64,000 bases of DNA, from contig NZ_BMQK01000011.1 of assembly GCF_014648075.1 (NCBI RefSeq), positions 62,001 through 126,000 of the forward strand, in the 5' to 3' direction. The notes beneath the pieces were generated by a model. The model saw only the letters and a program-made list of their open reading frames with translations, made no database searches and was not told the DNA's origin. Numbering within the stretch: the first letter of the stretch is position 1; every line of letters starts with the position of its first letter. The position numbers and the translations under genes were made by a program. Below, piece after piece: positions 1 to 8,149 of this stretch. This DNA comes from Streptomyces ruber (lineage in GTDB: Bacteria > Actinomycetota > Actinomycetes > Streptomycetales > Streptomycetaceae).

Positions 1-2
1 GC

Positions 3-908
3 GCGCTCGGCGTCTCCGAGGCCCGTATGGAGATGGGCCAGATGCGCTGCGACGTGAACCTGTCGCTGATGCCGAAGGGCAGCGAGAAGTTCGGCACGCG
101 GAGCGAGACGAAGAACGTCAACTCGCTGCGCAGCGTCGAGCGCGCCGCGCGCTTCGAGATCCAGCGCCACGCCGCCGTGCTGAGCGGCGGCGGGACGATC
201 GTCCAGGAGACGCGCCACTTCCACGAGGACACCGGGTCCACGACCTCGGGCCGCGTGAAGGAGGAGGCCGAGGACTACCGGTACTTCCCGGAGCCCGACC
301 TGGTGCCGGTCGCCCCGGCCCGCGAGTGGGTCGAGGAACTGCGCGCCGCCCTGCCCGAGCTGCCGCTCGTCCGCCGCAACCGGCTGCGCGAGGAGTGGGG
401 CATCTCCGGCACGGACATGCAGGCCATCCTCAACGCCGGTGCGCTGGACCTGATCGTCGCCACGATCGACGCGGGCGCCGACGCGGCCTCCGCCCGCAAG
501 TGGTGGATGGGTGAACTCGCCCGCTCCGCCAACGAGTCGGGCAGGACCCTGGACGAGCTGGCCATCACGCCCGAGCAGGTCGCGCGCGTCACCGCACTGG
601 TGACCTCCGGCGACCTGAACGACAAGCTGGCCCGCCAGGTCATCGAGGGCGTCCTCGCGGGCGAGGGCACCCCGGACGAGGTCGTCGAGAAGCGCGGCCT
701 GAAGGTCGTCTCCGACGAGGGCGCGCTGACCGCCGCCGTCGACGAGGCCATCGCCGGCAACCCGGGCGTCGCGGACAAGATCCGCGGCGGCAAGGTCGCG
801 GCCGCCGGCGCCCTCGTGGGCGCGGTCATGAAGGCCACGCGCGGCCAGGCCGACGCGGCCCGCGTCAAGGAGCTCATCCTGGAGAAGCTGGGCGTCGGCG
901 AGGGCTGA
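3..908 (+). CDS. gatB: Aspartyl/glutamyl-tRNA(Asn/Gln) amidotransferase subunit B, C-terminal part
   Basis: The reading frame enters from outside the window and gives the last 301 residues of GatB. The first visible residues (ALGVSEARMEMGQMRCDVN) match the conserved GatB cradle segment, followed by the ERAARFEIQRHA and TRHFHEDTGSTTSGR stretches. The last 150 residues form the helical plus YqeY-like tail that contacts the tRNA (ALNAGALDLIVATIDAG, RGLKVVSDEGALTAAVDEAI, GALVGAVMKATRGQADAARV). GatCAB converts misacylated Glu-tRNA(Gln), and often Asp-tRNA(Asn), to the amide form in the cytoplasm. gatC and gatA presumably lie upstream. gltX and the tRNA-Gln genes needed for the same route lie about 51-55 kb further along. 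The identity is secure; only the 5' end is missing. Confidence 0.96.
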   Translation, partial: ALGVSEARMEMGQMRCDVNLSLMPKGSEKFGTRSETKNVNSLRSVERAARFEIQRHAAVLSGGGTIVQETRHFHEDTGSTTSGRVKEEAEDYRYFPEPDLVPVAPAREWVEELRAALPELPLVRRNRLREEWGISGTDMQAILNAGALDLIVATIDAGADAASARKWWMGELARSANESGRTLDELAITPEQVARVTALVTSGDLNDKLARQVIEGVLAGEGTPDEVVEKRGLKVVSDEGALTAAVDEAIAGNPGVADKIRGGKVAAAGALVGAVMKATRGQADAARVKELILEKLGVGEG

Positions 909-940
909 GCAGGTCCCGTACGGCTGAGCAGGTCCCGTAC
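903..940. repeat. 19-bp tandem duplication across the gatB stop codon
   Basis: Two perfect copies of a 19-bp unit (ggctgagcaggtcccgtac) lie at 903-921 and 922-940. The first copy holds the gatB stop codon TGA (906-908), so the duplication repeats the stop and the bases after it just before the terminator. It looks like a recent slippage event with no effect on the protein. Confidence 0.9.
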
Positions 941-982
941 GGCCGAGGGCGGTGCACCGGGTGCGGTGTGCCGCCCTCGGCC
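941..982 (+). terminator. gatB terminator
   Basis: A perfect 12-bp inverted repeat, GGCCGAGGGCGG (941-952) and CCGCCCTCGGCC (971-982), with an 18-nt loop, lies 33 nt after the gatB stop. It has no T-run, as is common for Streptomyces terminators. Confidence 0.8.
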
Positions 983-1116
983 GTCCCCCGGTCCGACCGC
1001 GTGCGAAAAGCCGGGCGGCGAAGTCTCCGCCCGTGCCAGGATTCCGGGGCGCGCCGGGGACGGCCCCGGCCGACGTCTTCGGCGCCGGTGGGCGCTGGTG
1101 AAGGAGCGGGAACAGG

Positions 1117-1692
1117 ATGTACGCCATACCCCTGGGCGACGACGGTGCGGAACTGCGGCCCCTGGAGCCCTGGCACGCCGAGGAGTTCCTCGCGCACCTC
1201 GACCGCGGGCGCGAGTTCGTCCAGACGCACATCCCGTTCGGCGCCCAGGCCACCGACGTGGGCTCGGCGCGGGCGCTCCTCCAGTCGTACGCCGACAAAC
1301 GGGCCGCCGACACCGGCAGCCTGCACGGCGTGTGGCTGGACGGGAAGCTCGTCGGCGGGGTGCTCGTGCGGATCTTCGACGCTGCGCACGGCGTCTGCGA
1401 GGTCGGCTGCTGGCTCGAACCGGCCGCCACGGGCCGTGGACTGATCACCCGGGCCATGCGGGTCCTCATCGACTGGCTGGTCGACGAGCGCGGCGTGCAC
1501 CGCGTGGAGTGGCAGGCGTCGTCCGCCAACCAGCCCAGCATCGCCGTGGCGCGGCGGCTGGGCATGAGCCGTGACGGCGTGCTGCGGCAGAGCTACCCGT
1601 ACCGGGGCGTGCGCCAGGACATGGAGGTGTGGTCGGTACTCGCACCGGAGTGGCGTACGGCACGCGCGCGTGCCGTGCACAAGGATCGTTAA
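1117..1692 (+). CDS. GNAT-family N-acetyltransferase (RimJ/RimL type)
   Basis: A 191-residue single-domain acetyltransferase. The N-terminal strand (ELRPLEPWHAEEFLAHL) is typical of RimJ/RimL-like enzymes that acetylate protein N-termini or small amines. The acetyl-CoA pyrophosphate loop is EPAATGRGLITRAM at about residues 107-120. Motif B (WQASSANQPSIAVARRLGM, about 132-150) is the usual N-x-x-S-x-x-V-x-x-x-x-G region. An AAGGAG Shine-Dalgarno at 1101-1106 supports the ATG at 1117. The substrate cannot be read from the sequence. The next gene starts 36 bases beyond the stop, but it has its own promoter-like hexamer and may be transcribed separately. Confidence 0.85.
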   Translation: MYAIPLGDDGAELRPLEPWHAEEFLAHLDRGREFVQTHIPFGAQATDVGSARALLQSYADKRAADTGSLHGVWLDGKLVGGVLVRIFDAAHGVCEVGCWLEPAATGRGLITRAMRVLIDWLVDERGVHRVEWQASSANQPSIAVARRLGMSRDGVLRQSYPYRGVRQDMEVWSVLAPEWRTARARAVHKDR

Positions 1693-1714
1693 GGGACTTC
1701 TCAGACGACGTCCG

Positions 1715-1720
1715 TACGGT
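1715..1720 (+). promoter_or_regulatory. -10 element of a leaderless transcript
   Basis: TACGGT fits the TANNNT -10 consensus and lies 7 nt before the ATG at 1728. Transcription should therefore begin at or next to the start codon. No clear -35 box is visible. Confidence 0.55.
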
Positions 1721-1727
1721 GCGAGGC

Positions 1728-2402
1728 ATGGGAACGAAGACAGTGGACGACAAGGACACCGGCGCCGAGGCCGGCACCGGGGCGAAGAGCGGCGAGACGA
1801 GGAGCGGCGAGGCGGCGCGGGACGTCACCGGGATCTCCGTGGAGAAAAGCCCGGAGGCGCCCGCCGGTACCTCCGACGAGGAGGCCACGGCCACCGCCGG
1901 CCAGGAGACCGCAGAACCCGAGGCCGCAGAACCGGGGGTCGACGGCCAGGAGGCCGACGGCCAGGGGGCCGACGGGCCGGAGGGGGCGCGCAGCCGGAAC
2001 GCCGCCTCCGCCGGGGTCGGCCAGGGTGCCGCGGCCGTCGTCTCCGCCGGGCTCGGCATCGTGTCCCTGTCCGGCAGCTGGCTCGGTACGGTCGCGCAGG
2101 CGCGCGAGTCGCTGTTCGGCCAGCTGGAGACCGCGGCCGACGCGGGCGTCGCCACCCAGATCCAGCAGGTCTACGGCGACTCCTGGAACGCCAACGCCCT
2201 GGTCGCCGGTGTGTTCGCGCTGGTCGCGCTGGTCGTCGGTGTGGTCGTGCTGGTCCGGCCCGCGTTCGGCGCCCCGGACCGGACGCAGGCGCCGTGGATC
2301 AAGTCGGTCGCCTGGGCGGGCGTCTCGCTCGGCGTCATCGGCCTGGTGCTCGCCGCACTGAAGTACTCCGACGTGCTGCTCTCGATGCCGACGACGAGTT
2401 GA
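1728..2402 (+). CDS. Integral membrane protein with acidic disordered N-terminus
   Basis: A 224-residue protein of unknown function. Residues 1-90 are rich in Glu, Gly, Ala and Thr with short near-repeats (QEADGQGADGPEGA) and are probably disordered and cytoplasmic. The rest carries three hydrophobic segments: about 95-117 (AAAVVSAGLGIVSLSGSWLG), 157-177 (ALVAGVFALVALVVGVVVLV) and 192-214 (VAWAGVSLGVIGLVLAAL). There is no signal peptidase site and no enzyme motif. The ATG at 1728 was chosen because a -10 hexamer sits 7 nt upstream; longer in-frame readings run back into the acetyltransferase gene. A hairpin follows the stop, so the gene looks monocistronic. Confidence 0.75.
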   Translation: MGTKTVDDKDTGAEAGTGAKSGETRSGEAARDVTGISVEKSPEAPAGTSDEEATATAGQETAEPEAAEPGVDGQEADGQGADGPEGARSRNAASAGVGQGAAAVVSAGLGIVSLSGSWLGTVAQARESLFGQLETAADAGVATQIQQVYGDSWNANALVAGVFALVALVVGVVVLVRPAFGAPDRTQAPWIKSVAWAGVSLGVIGLVLAALKYSDVLLSMPTTS

Positions 2403-2410
2403 TCTGAGGT

Positions 2411-2449
2411 CCTCAGGCCGGCCGTACGCACCGTACGGATGCTCTGAGG
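2411..2449 (+). terminator. Nested stem-loop after the membrane protein gene
   Basis: An outer stem CCTCAG (2411-2416)/CTGAGG (2444-2449) encloses an inner stem CCGTACG (2422-2428)/CGTACGG (2432-2438) with a 3-nt loop. It starts 8 nt after the stop codon. Confidence 0.6.
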
Positions 2450-2560
2450 CCCTTCACGCGCGCGGGAGATGCGGAAGTCTCCCGATGCGGCGGAATCCCC
2501 TGCGGGACGAGGGTTCAGACATCGCACCGAGCGATGTCCGTCGTCACCAGGGGGGAAGAC

Positions 2561-2737
2561 ATGTTCGACTACGAGCTGCACTGGATCCGCTCCGCCGAGC
2601 TGATCCGCGAGGCCGGGCGTCACCGGCTCGCCCGGGAGGCGCGCCGTGCCGCGCGCGGGACGCCGACGGGACGGAGCGCCCCGAGGCGGTACCCCGCCCG
2701 CCCACCTCGCCGGCGGCGCTTCGCGCGCGCGGCATGA
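2561..2737 (+). CDS. Small basic protein (58 aa), MFDYELH family
   Basis: A 58-residue protein that begins MFDYELHWIRSAELIREA, a head I associate with many short Streptomyces proteins of unknown role. The second half is Arg/Pro-rich and low in complexity. A strong GGGGGAAG Shine-Dalgarno at 2551-2558 precedes the ATG at 2561; an in-frame ATG 27 bases earlier has no ribosome-binding site. The stop is 36 bases before the likely start of the LuxR-type regulator, in a different frame. No function can be assigned. Confidence 0.65.
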   Translation: MFDYELHWIRSAELIREAGRHRLAREARRAARGTPTGRSAPRRYPARPPRRRRFARAA

Positions 2738-2772
2738 GGGGCACGGGCCGCCCGTCACCGTCCGGCGCCGGG

Positions 2773-4344
2773 ATGTCGGTGCCGCGTGTGATGCTCGGCG
2801 GTGTGGGGACCAGATCCGTCAGCCCGGTGTTCGTCGGCCGCGCCGACGAACTGCACGTGTTGCACGACGCGCTCGCCCGGGCGGCCGGCTGGGCCGAGCT
2901 GGCCGCCGCCCAGGAACTGGTGCGCGGGCTGCCGCCGTCGCGGGTGCACGCCGAGGTGCTGACCATGATCGCGGGCTGGTCCATGGTGCACGCGCCCGGC
3001 CCCGAGGCACTGCTGGACGCCCAGCGCGCCGTCGAGTACGCGCGCATGGTGGGCGCCGGGGACACCGAGCTCAACGCGCGCCTCACGCTCGGCAGCCTGA
3101 TGGTCGACGCCGGTGACGTCGAGGAGGGGCTCGCCGCGATGTACGCGGTCAGGGACGAGGCGGTCGAGCGGTCCCTCACCGCCCTCGTCGGCCGCAGTCA
3201 CGTCAACCTGCCGTCGTGCCTGGACGGCGTGGGCCGCGCCCGGGAGGCCGCCGAGGTACTGCGGGAGGGGCTGGAGCACACGCGGCGGCTGGGCCTGCCG
3301 GAGACCGAGGCCTTCGTCCGGAGCAACCTCGCCGAGTCGCTGTTCGCGCTCGGCCGCTGGGACGAGGCCGTCGAGTCCGCGTCGAAGGCGGCGACGCTCG
3401 CCCGGAGCGCCAAGCCGCGCGGCAGCGGCTGCCTCCACCTCGCCTCCCTGGCGCTCGCCCGCGGTGACGCCGGCGAGGCAGCCCGCCTCCTCGCCGACGC
3501 CCGCGGCCACTACGGCACCCACGACCTCGTGCCGCAGTACGCCATACCGCTGACCGGGCTGACCATCGGTGTGGCCGCCGCCGAGGGTCGCATCCCGGGA
3601 GCGCGGGCCGCGCTGCAACGTGCCCTCGACACCGGTTTCCCGCCCGGCACCCAGCGCTACGCCTGGCCCCTGCTGCTCACCGCCGTCACCGCGGAGGCCG
3701 ACGCCCGCGGGCTGCCGGCCGCCGAAGAGGGCCGGGCGGAGATCCTCGGACGCGTGGCCACGGTCCTCAGGCGGCTGCCCACGGGCGCGCCCGTGTGGCG
3801 GGCCCACGAGGCGTGGGTGCGCGCCGAGCTCCTCCGCGCCGGGGGCGTGCCGGCGCCGGAGCCGTGGTCCGCGGCGGTCACCGCCTTCGAGCCGCTGGAG
3901 CGTCCGTACGACCTCGCCCGGGTGCGCCACCGTCTGGCCGAGGCACTGCCGGCGAGCGGCGCCGACGAGGAGGGGCGCGACCGCGCGGCGGAACTGCTGA
4001 GGCAGGCCGCCGCCGTCGCCGGCCACCTCCGTGCCCGGCCGCTCGCCGACGAGGTGGCACGGCTCGCCCGGCGGGCCCGGCTGCCCCTCGCGCGCCCGCC
4101 GGGGACGCCGTCCCCCGCCGCCGCCGACCCGGTCGAGGCACTCGGCCTGACCGGCCGTGAGCAGGACGTGCTCCGCCTGGTCGCCGAGGGCCGCAGCAAC
4201 CGCGGGATAGCCGAGGAGCTCTTCATCTCACCGAAGACGGCCAGCGTCCACGTCTCCAACATCCTCGCCAAGCTGGGCGTCTCGGGACGCGGGGAGGCGG
4301 CGGCGATGGCACACCGGTTGCGGATGTTCTCCAGGACGCCCTGA
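2773..4344 (+). CDS. LuxR-family regulator lacking its AAA ATPase domain (internal deletion)
   Basis: A 523-residue member of the large LuxR/LAL regulator family. The last 65 residues are a LuxR helix-turn-helix (LTGREQDVLRLVAEGRSNRG, then AEELFISPKTASVHVSNILA and KLGV). About 400 residues before that form TPR-like helical pairs (for example TEAFVRSNLAESLFALGRWD). The N-terminus VFVGRADELHVLHDALARAA is the canonical sequence that opens the ATPase domain. It runs straight into GWAELAAAQELVRGLPPSR, the start of the helical region. The 250-400 residue module with Walker A (GxxGxGKT) and Walker B motifs is absent, while the reading frame is intact. Full-length relatives are about 900-1000 residues. 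The ATG at 2773 is a best guess; the ATG at 2791 (MLGGVGTRSVSP) is equally plausible. The product may be constitutive or non-functional. Confidence 0.75.
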   Translation: MSVPRVMLGGVGTRSVSPVFVGRADELHVLHDALARAAGWAELAAAQELVRGLPPSRVHAEVLTMIAGWSMVHAPGPEALLDAQRAVEYARMVGAGDTELNARLTLGSLMVDAGDVEEGLAAMYAVRDEAVERSLTALVGRSHVNLPSCLDGVGRAREAAEVLREGLEHTRRLGLPETEAFVRSNLAESLFALGRWDEAVESASKAATLARSAKPRGSGCLHLASLALARGDAGEAARLLADARGHYGTHDLVPQYAIPLTGLTIGVAAAEGRIPGARAALQRALDTGFPPGTQRYAWPLLLTAVTAEADARGLPAAEEGRAEILGRVATVLRRLPTGAPVWRAHEAWVRAELLRAGGVPAPEPWSAAVTAFEPLERPYDLARVRHRLAEALPASGADEEGRDRAAELLRQAAAVAGHLRARPLADEVARLARRARLPLARPPGTPSPAAADPVEALGLTGREQDVLRLVAEGRSNRGIAEELFISPKTASVHVSNILAKLGVSGRGEAAAMAHRLRMFSRTP

Positions 4345-4474
4345 CGGACCGGCGGAAGGCCGCCATGATGGACGCCCTGACGCACGAGACGTAGCCTGCG
4401 GCTGACGAGACATGGCCCGTGACGTGAGCGGGCAGGAACCGGTGGCGCCGGGAGACCGGCCCGGGGAGGTGCCC

Positions 4475-4705
4475 GTGTTCAACGCCTTTGAGGAACTGTT
4501 CGCTCCCGGACACAAACACACCAGCGACGAACGCAACCGGCTGGAGACGACCCGCGAGGACGTCGGCGACAGCGATCCCGGGCGCGGGCCCATAGACCTG
4601 GACTCCGGCACGGCGGTCATACGTCCGCCGGCCGCCCGCCCGCACGAGGAGGCGGGACCCGACGACCCGGACGGAGGCGGTGAGGGGGACCGGAGCGAGG
4701 ACTGA
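4475..4705 (+). CDS. Small acidic protein, DUF6191-like
   Basis: A 76-residue soluble protein. The conserved-looking core is FNAFEELFAPGHKHTSDERN, then RLETTREDVGDSDPGRGPID and LDSG. I recall this pattern (ELFAPGRKHT, LTREDVGD.DPGRGPIDL.SG) from Streptomyces proteins grouped as DUF6191, but could not search. The GTG at 4475 is preferred because GGGGAGG lies 5 nt upstream (4463-4469) and the conserved block begins there. The in-frame ATG at 4412 would add 21 unconserved residues and has no clear ribosome-binding site. The C-terminal tail is Asp/Glu/Gly-rich. Function unknown. Confidence 0.65.
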   Translation: MFNAFEELFAPGHKHTSDERNRLETTREDVGDSDPGRGPIDLDSGTAVIRPPAARPHEEAGPDDPDGGGEGDRSED

Positions 4706-4711
4706 GGGACC

Positions 4712-4726
4712 GACGGGGCGCCCGTC
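4712..4726. terminator. Weak hairpin between convergent genes
   Basis: GACGGG (4712-4717) and CCCGTC (4721-4726) with a 3-nt loop sit between the convergent DUF6191-like and sugar dehydrogenase genes. The stem is short, so termination is only a possibility. Confidence 0.35.
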
Positions 4727-4781
4727 CCCGCCTGTTCCTGATCGGGCCGCGGCTCCGGTGTCCCTGATGTCTCTGCTGTCC

Positions 4782-5945
4782 CTACTTCACCTGCAGTTCG
4801 AGAATCTTGTCGTCCCCGTCGCCCGGCGACCCCCGGCCGTCCGTCTCGCTGGTGGTCAGCCAGAGCCTGTCGCCGCCCGCGGAGACGACCGTACGCAGGC
4901 GTCCGTACTCCCCGGTGAGAAAGGCCTGGGGGTCGGCGGAGACCTCCGTGCTTTCGAGCGGGATGCGCCACAGCCGCTCACCGCGCAGCCCCGCCATCCA
5001 GACCGAACCCTGCGCGAAGGCGATACCGCTGGGAGACGCGTCCGCCACCCGCCACTGGGCCACCGGGTCGACGAAGCCCGACTCGCCGGCCTTGCCCTCC
5101 GCGTCCGGCCAGCCGTAGTTGCCGCCCGGCTCGATCAGGTTCAGCTCGTCCCAGGTGTCCTGGCCGAACTCCGGGGCCCACAGCCGCTGCTCGCCGTCCC
5201 AGGCGAGACCCTGCACATTGCGGTGGCCCAGGGAGTAGACCAGCGAGTCGTCGAAGGGATTGCCCGGCGCGGGCTCGCCCTCCGGCGTCATGCGCAGGAT
5301 CTTGCCGCCGAGGGACTCCTTGTCCTGCGCCAACCGCCCCTCGTAGCGCTCGCCGGTGCTGGCGTACAGCATCTTGTCCGGGCCGAAGGCCAGCCGGCCG
5401 CCGTTGTGGTTCGTGCCCTTGGGGATGCCGCGCAGGATCGTGTCGGGAGCGCTCAGCTGCTCGCCCTCCGGCTGCTCCGGGTCGTACCGCATGCGCACGA
5501 TGCGGTTGTCCGAACCCGAGGTGAAGTACGCGTAGACCATGTGGTCCGAGGTGTACTCGGGGGAGACGGCGATGCCCAGCAGCCCGCCCTCGCCGGCGGC
5601 GGCGACCCCGGGAACCTCACCGACCTCCGTCTTCTCGCCGGTCTCCGTGTCGACCAGGACGATCGTTCCCTCGTCCCGGGACGACACCAGCAGGCCGCCG
5701 CCGGGCAGCGGCGCCAGGCCCCAGGGCGAGTCGAGGCCCTCGGCGACCGTGCGCACGACCTTCACCGAGCCCTTCGCGGGCGGCGCGTCCCCGGTGGCCC
5801 GCCCGGACGGCGAGGCCCCGGACCGGGTGCCGCCCGGAGCGGCGCTCGCGCCGTCGCCCGCCTCCTCGCCCCCGCCTGCGGAACAACCGGCCGTCACCAG
5901 AAGCACGGCCGCGGCCAGGAAGGCCGTCACTGCTCGACGTTGCAC
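4782..5945 (-). CDS. Lipoprotein PQQ-dependent sugar dehydrogenase (glucose/sorbosone dehydrogenase family)
   Basis: A 387-residue exported protein. The GTG at 5945 gives a short basic n-region, a hydrophobic stretch and the lipobox VTAGC with Cys at residue 21, followed by a Gly/Ser/Ala-rich linker. GAAGGG lies 9 nt upstream of this GTG. The mature part is a six-bladed beta-propeller of the soluble glucose dehydrogenase type: DSPWGLAPLPGGGLLVSSRD, GEGGLLGIAVSPEY, NHNGGRLAFGPDKMLYASTG and LGHRNVQGLAWD. Family members oxidise aldoses outside the membrane with PQQ and Ca2+. The true substrate in streptomycetes is unknown. It is convergent with the DUF6191-like gene and probably monocistronic. 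Confidence 0.88.
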   Translation of the reverse strand: MQRRAVTAFLAAAVLLVTAGCSAGGGEEAGDGASAAPGGTRSGASPSGRATGDAPPAKGSVKVVRTVAEGLDSPWGLAPLPGGGLLVSSRDEGTIVLVDTETGEKTEVGEVPGVAAAGEGGLLGIAVSPEYTSDHMVYAYFTSGSDNRIVRMRYDPEQPEGEQLSAPDTILRGIPKGTNHNGGRLAFGPDKMLYASTGERYEGRLAQDKESLGGKILRMTPEGEPAPGNPFDDSLVYSLGHRNVQGLAWDGEQRLWAPEFGQDTWDELNLIEPGGNYGWPDAEGKAGESGFVDPVAQWRVADASPSGIAFAQGSVWMAGLRGERLWRIPLESTEVSADPQAFLTGEYGRLRTVVSAGGDRLWLTTSETDGRGSPGDGDDKILELQVK

Positions 5946-6072
5946 GATCACGATCCCTTCGACGCGGAGGTCACCGGCCCGTACCCCGTGAGTGCCCCAC
6001 TGCGGCGTGGGTGCCTCACACGTTCCACGTCCGGCGGACCGGAATGATTCCATGCCCGCAACACCCGGTCCG

Positions 6073-7071
6073 TCAGTCCCACGACCCCTGTGCCGGGGGC
6101 AGTCCCGCGAGCTCCGTCAGGTCGTCCGCGGTCAGGTACACCTCGTGCGCGGCGGCGTTCTCCGCCGCCCAGCGCTCGTGCTTGGTGCCCGGCACCGGGA
6201 CCACGTGCGGGCCCTGGGCGAGGGTCCAGGCCAGGGCCACCTGGGCGGGTGTCACGGAGGCGCCGTGGCGGCGGGCCACCCGGCGCAGCCCGGCGACGAT
6301 CGGCTGGTTGGCCGCCATCATCTCGGCGGTGAAACGGGGATGGCGGGCCCGCAGGTCGTCCGGTTCGAAACCGGCACCCGGTCTGAGCGTGCCCGTGAGG
6401 TAGCCGTTGCCCAGCGGCATCGCCGCCAGGAAGCCCACACCGCGGGCCGCGCACCAGGGGAGGAGGGTGCCGAGCGACTCCGGGGACCACACCGACAGTT
6501 CGGCCTGCACCGCGCTCACCGGGAACACCTGCTGCACCCGCTCCAGCCGGCGCACGGTGGCGTCGTGCGGCCGTACGCCGGAGCGGCGCCCGGCGCCGGC
6601 TCCCACCGCGCACAGTCCCAACGCCCTCACCTTGCCCGCCCGGACCAGCTCCGCCATCGCGCCCCACGTCTCCTCGACCGGCACCTCCGGGTCCTCGCGG
6701 TGCAGCTGGTAGAGATCGATGACATCGGTCTGCAGACGGCGGAGCGAGGCGTCGCACGCGCGCCGCACATAGCCGGGACGGCCGTTGGCCACGATGTGCT
6801 GGTCGCCCACCAGCAGACCGACCTTCGTGGACACGAAGGCCTCCGCGCGGCGCTCCTTCAGCACCCGGCCCACCATCAGCTCGTTGGTGAACGGGCCGTA
6901 CATGTCGGCCGTGTCCAGGAGGGTGGCACCGAGGTCGAGGGCCCGGTGCACCGCCCGCAGCGACTCGTCACCGCGCTGCCGCGACCGCGAGTACGCCCAG
7001 CTCATCGGCATGCAACCGAGGCCGATCGCCCCCACCTCGAGCGCCGCCGCGCCGATCGTCCTGCGCTCCAC
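6073..7071 (-). CDS. Aldo/keto reductase
   Basis: A 332-residue NADPH-dependent aldo/keto reductase of the YajO/Tas-like subfamily. The start is the GTG at 7071 with GGGAGGG 9 nt upstream, giving MERRTIGAAALEVGAIGLGC. The catalytic tetrad is visible: Asp and Tyr in LLDTADMYG (about 56-64), Lys in STKVGL, His in DLYQLHREDP. The C-terminal cofactor-binding segment is VVPVPGTKHERWAAENAAA. It should reduce carbonyl compounds in the cytoplasm; the substrate is unknown. It is divergent from the hydroxyacid dehydrogenase gene, with 75 bp shared between the two starts. Confidence 0.9.
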   Translation of the reverse strand: MERRTIGAAALEVGAIGLGCMPMSWAYSRSRQRGDESLRAVHRALDLGATLLDTADMYGPFTNELMVGRVLKERRAEAFVSTKVGLLVGDQHIVANGRPGYVRRACDASLRRLQTDVIDLYQLHREDPEVPVEETWGAMAELVRAGKVRALGLCAVGAGAGRRSGVRPHDATVRRLERVQQVFPVSAVQAELSVWSPESLGTLLPWCAARGVGFLAAMPLGNGYLTGTLRPGAGFEPDDLRARHPRFTAEMMAANQPIVAGLRRVARRHGASVTPAQVALAWTLAQGPHVVPVPGTKHERWAAENAAAHEVYLTADDLTELAGLPPAQGSWD

Positions 7072-7133
7072 CTGGCCGAACCCTCCCTTCCCTGGCACCC
7101 CAAAGTAACCAATGGGGCCGTGACGGCTTCGCG

Positions 7134-7139
7134 TAGCCT
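7134..7139 (+). promoter_or_regulatory. -10 element of a leaderless transcript
   Basis: TAGCCT lies 7 nt upstream of the ATG at 7147, inside the 75-bp divergent region shared with the aldo/keto reductase. Confidence 0.55.
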
Positions 7140-7146
7140 CCTGGGC

Positions 7147-8088
7147 ATGACTGGTGTTGTGTGGCTGCCGTACCGTGCGGACGAGTTCGAGAAGCTGCCC
7201 GAAGGGCTCGACTACCTGCACTGGGACGGTGAGCAGGAGTATCCGGGGGACCCGGCCGACTGCGTCTTCTACGTGGTGCCGTACATGAGGACTCCCGAGA
7301 TCTCCCAGCGGCCCCTGCCCGAGCTGACCTCCGTACAGGTCGTGCAGACGCTCTCCGCCGGTGTCGACCACGTGCAGCCGGGGCTCGGGCAATTGCGCCC
7401 CGGCGTACGGCTGTGCAACGCGCGCGGGGTGCATGAGGCGAGCACGGCCGAACTCACCCTGACGCTGATCCTCGCTTCCCTGCGCGGCGTACCCGACTTC
7501 GTGCGCGGGCAGGACCGGGAGGAGTGGCGGAGCGGGTTCCGTCCGGCGCTGGCCGACAAGTCCGTGCTCATCGTGGGGTACGGGTCGATAGGCGCCGCCA
7601 TCGAGGACCGGCTCGTACCCTTCGAGCTGGAGCGGGTGGCGCGCGTCGCGCGCTCTGAGCGCACCACGGCGCGCGGATCGGTGCACCCACTCACCCGACT
7701 GCCTCAACTGCTGCCCGAGGCGGACGTCGTCATCCTGTCCACGCCCCTCACCGAGACCACGCGTGGCCTGGTCAATGCCGGTTTCCTGGCCCGGATGAAG
7801 GATGGGGCGCTGCTCGTCAACGTCGCCCGCGGCCCGGTCGTCGACACCGACGCGCTCCTCGCGGAACTGGGGAGCGGCCGCATCACGGCGGCCCTGGACG
7901 TCACCGATCCCGAGCCGCTGCCGGCGGGACACCCCCTGTGGCATGCGCCGGGAGTGCTGATCAGCCCCCATGTCGGCGGTCCGACGTCGGCGTTCCTGCC
8001 GCGCGCGAAGCGCCTGCTGGTGGACCAGTTGCACCGGTTCGTGAACCGTGAGCCCCTGCGCAACGTGGTCCTGGAGACAGGTCGTTAG
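7147..8088 (+). CDS. D-isomer-specific 2-hydroxyacid dehydrogenase
   Basis: A 313-residue NAD-dependent 2-hydroxyacid dehydrogenase. The Rossmann fold is marked by SVLIVGYGSIGAAIEDRL at about 138-155. The catalytic Arg is in VNVARGPVVDTDALLAEL, the acidic partner in LDVTDPEPLPAGHPLW, and the His in ISPHVGG. It would reduce a 2-keto acid to the D-hydroxy acid or the reverse. The short N-terminal substrate domain does not show the specificity. A TAGCCT hexamer 7 nt before the ATG suggests a leaderless message. The hairpin at 8133-8149 ends the unit. Confidence 0.88.
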   Translation: MTGVVWLPYRADEFEKLPEGLDYLHWDGEQEYPGDPADCVFYVVPYMRTPEISQRPLPELTSVQVVQTLSAGVDHVQPGLGQLRPGVRLCNARGVHEASTAELTLTLILASLRGVPDFVRGQDREEWRSGFRPALADKSVLIVGYGSIGAAIEDRLVPFELERVARVARSERTTARGSVHPLTRLPQLLPEADVVILSTPLTETTRGLVNAGFLARMKDGALLVNVARGPVVDTDALLAELGSGRITAALDVTDPEPLPAGHPLWHAPGVLISPHVGGPTSAFLPRAKRLLVDQLHRFVNREPLRNVVLETGR

Positions 8089-8132
8089 ACCTGCGCGCGG
8101 CTCCACGTCGGTACCCTCCGCAGTTCCCCGGA

Positions 8133-8149
8133 CGCGGGCGGTGCCCGCG
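8133..8149 (+). terminator. Terminator of the hydroxyacid dehydrogenase gene
   Basis: CGCGGGC (8133-8139) and GCCCGCG (8143-8149) form a perfect 7-bp stem with a GGT loop, 44 nt after the stop. Confidence 0.65.

Noticed and set aside
5992..7143. Long plus-strand frame continuing into the hydroxyacid dehydrogenase from 5992
   Set aside because: The first 385 codons are antisense to the aldo/keto reductase and have no motif. The enzyme begins at 7147 with its own promoter element.
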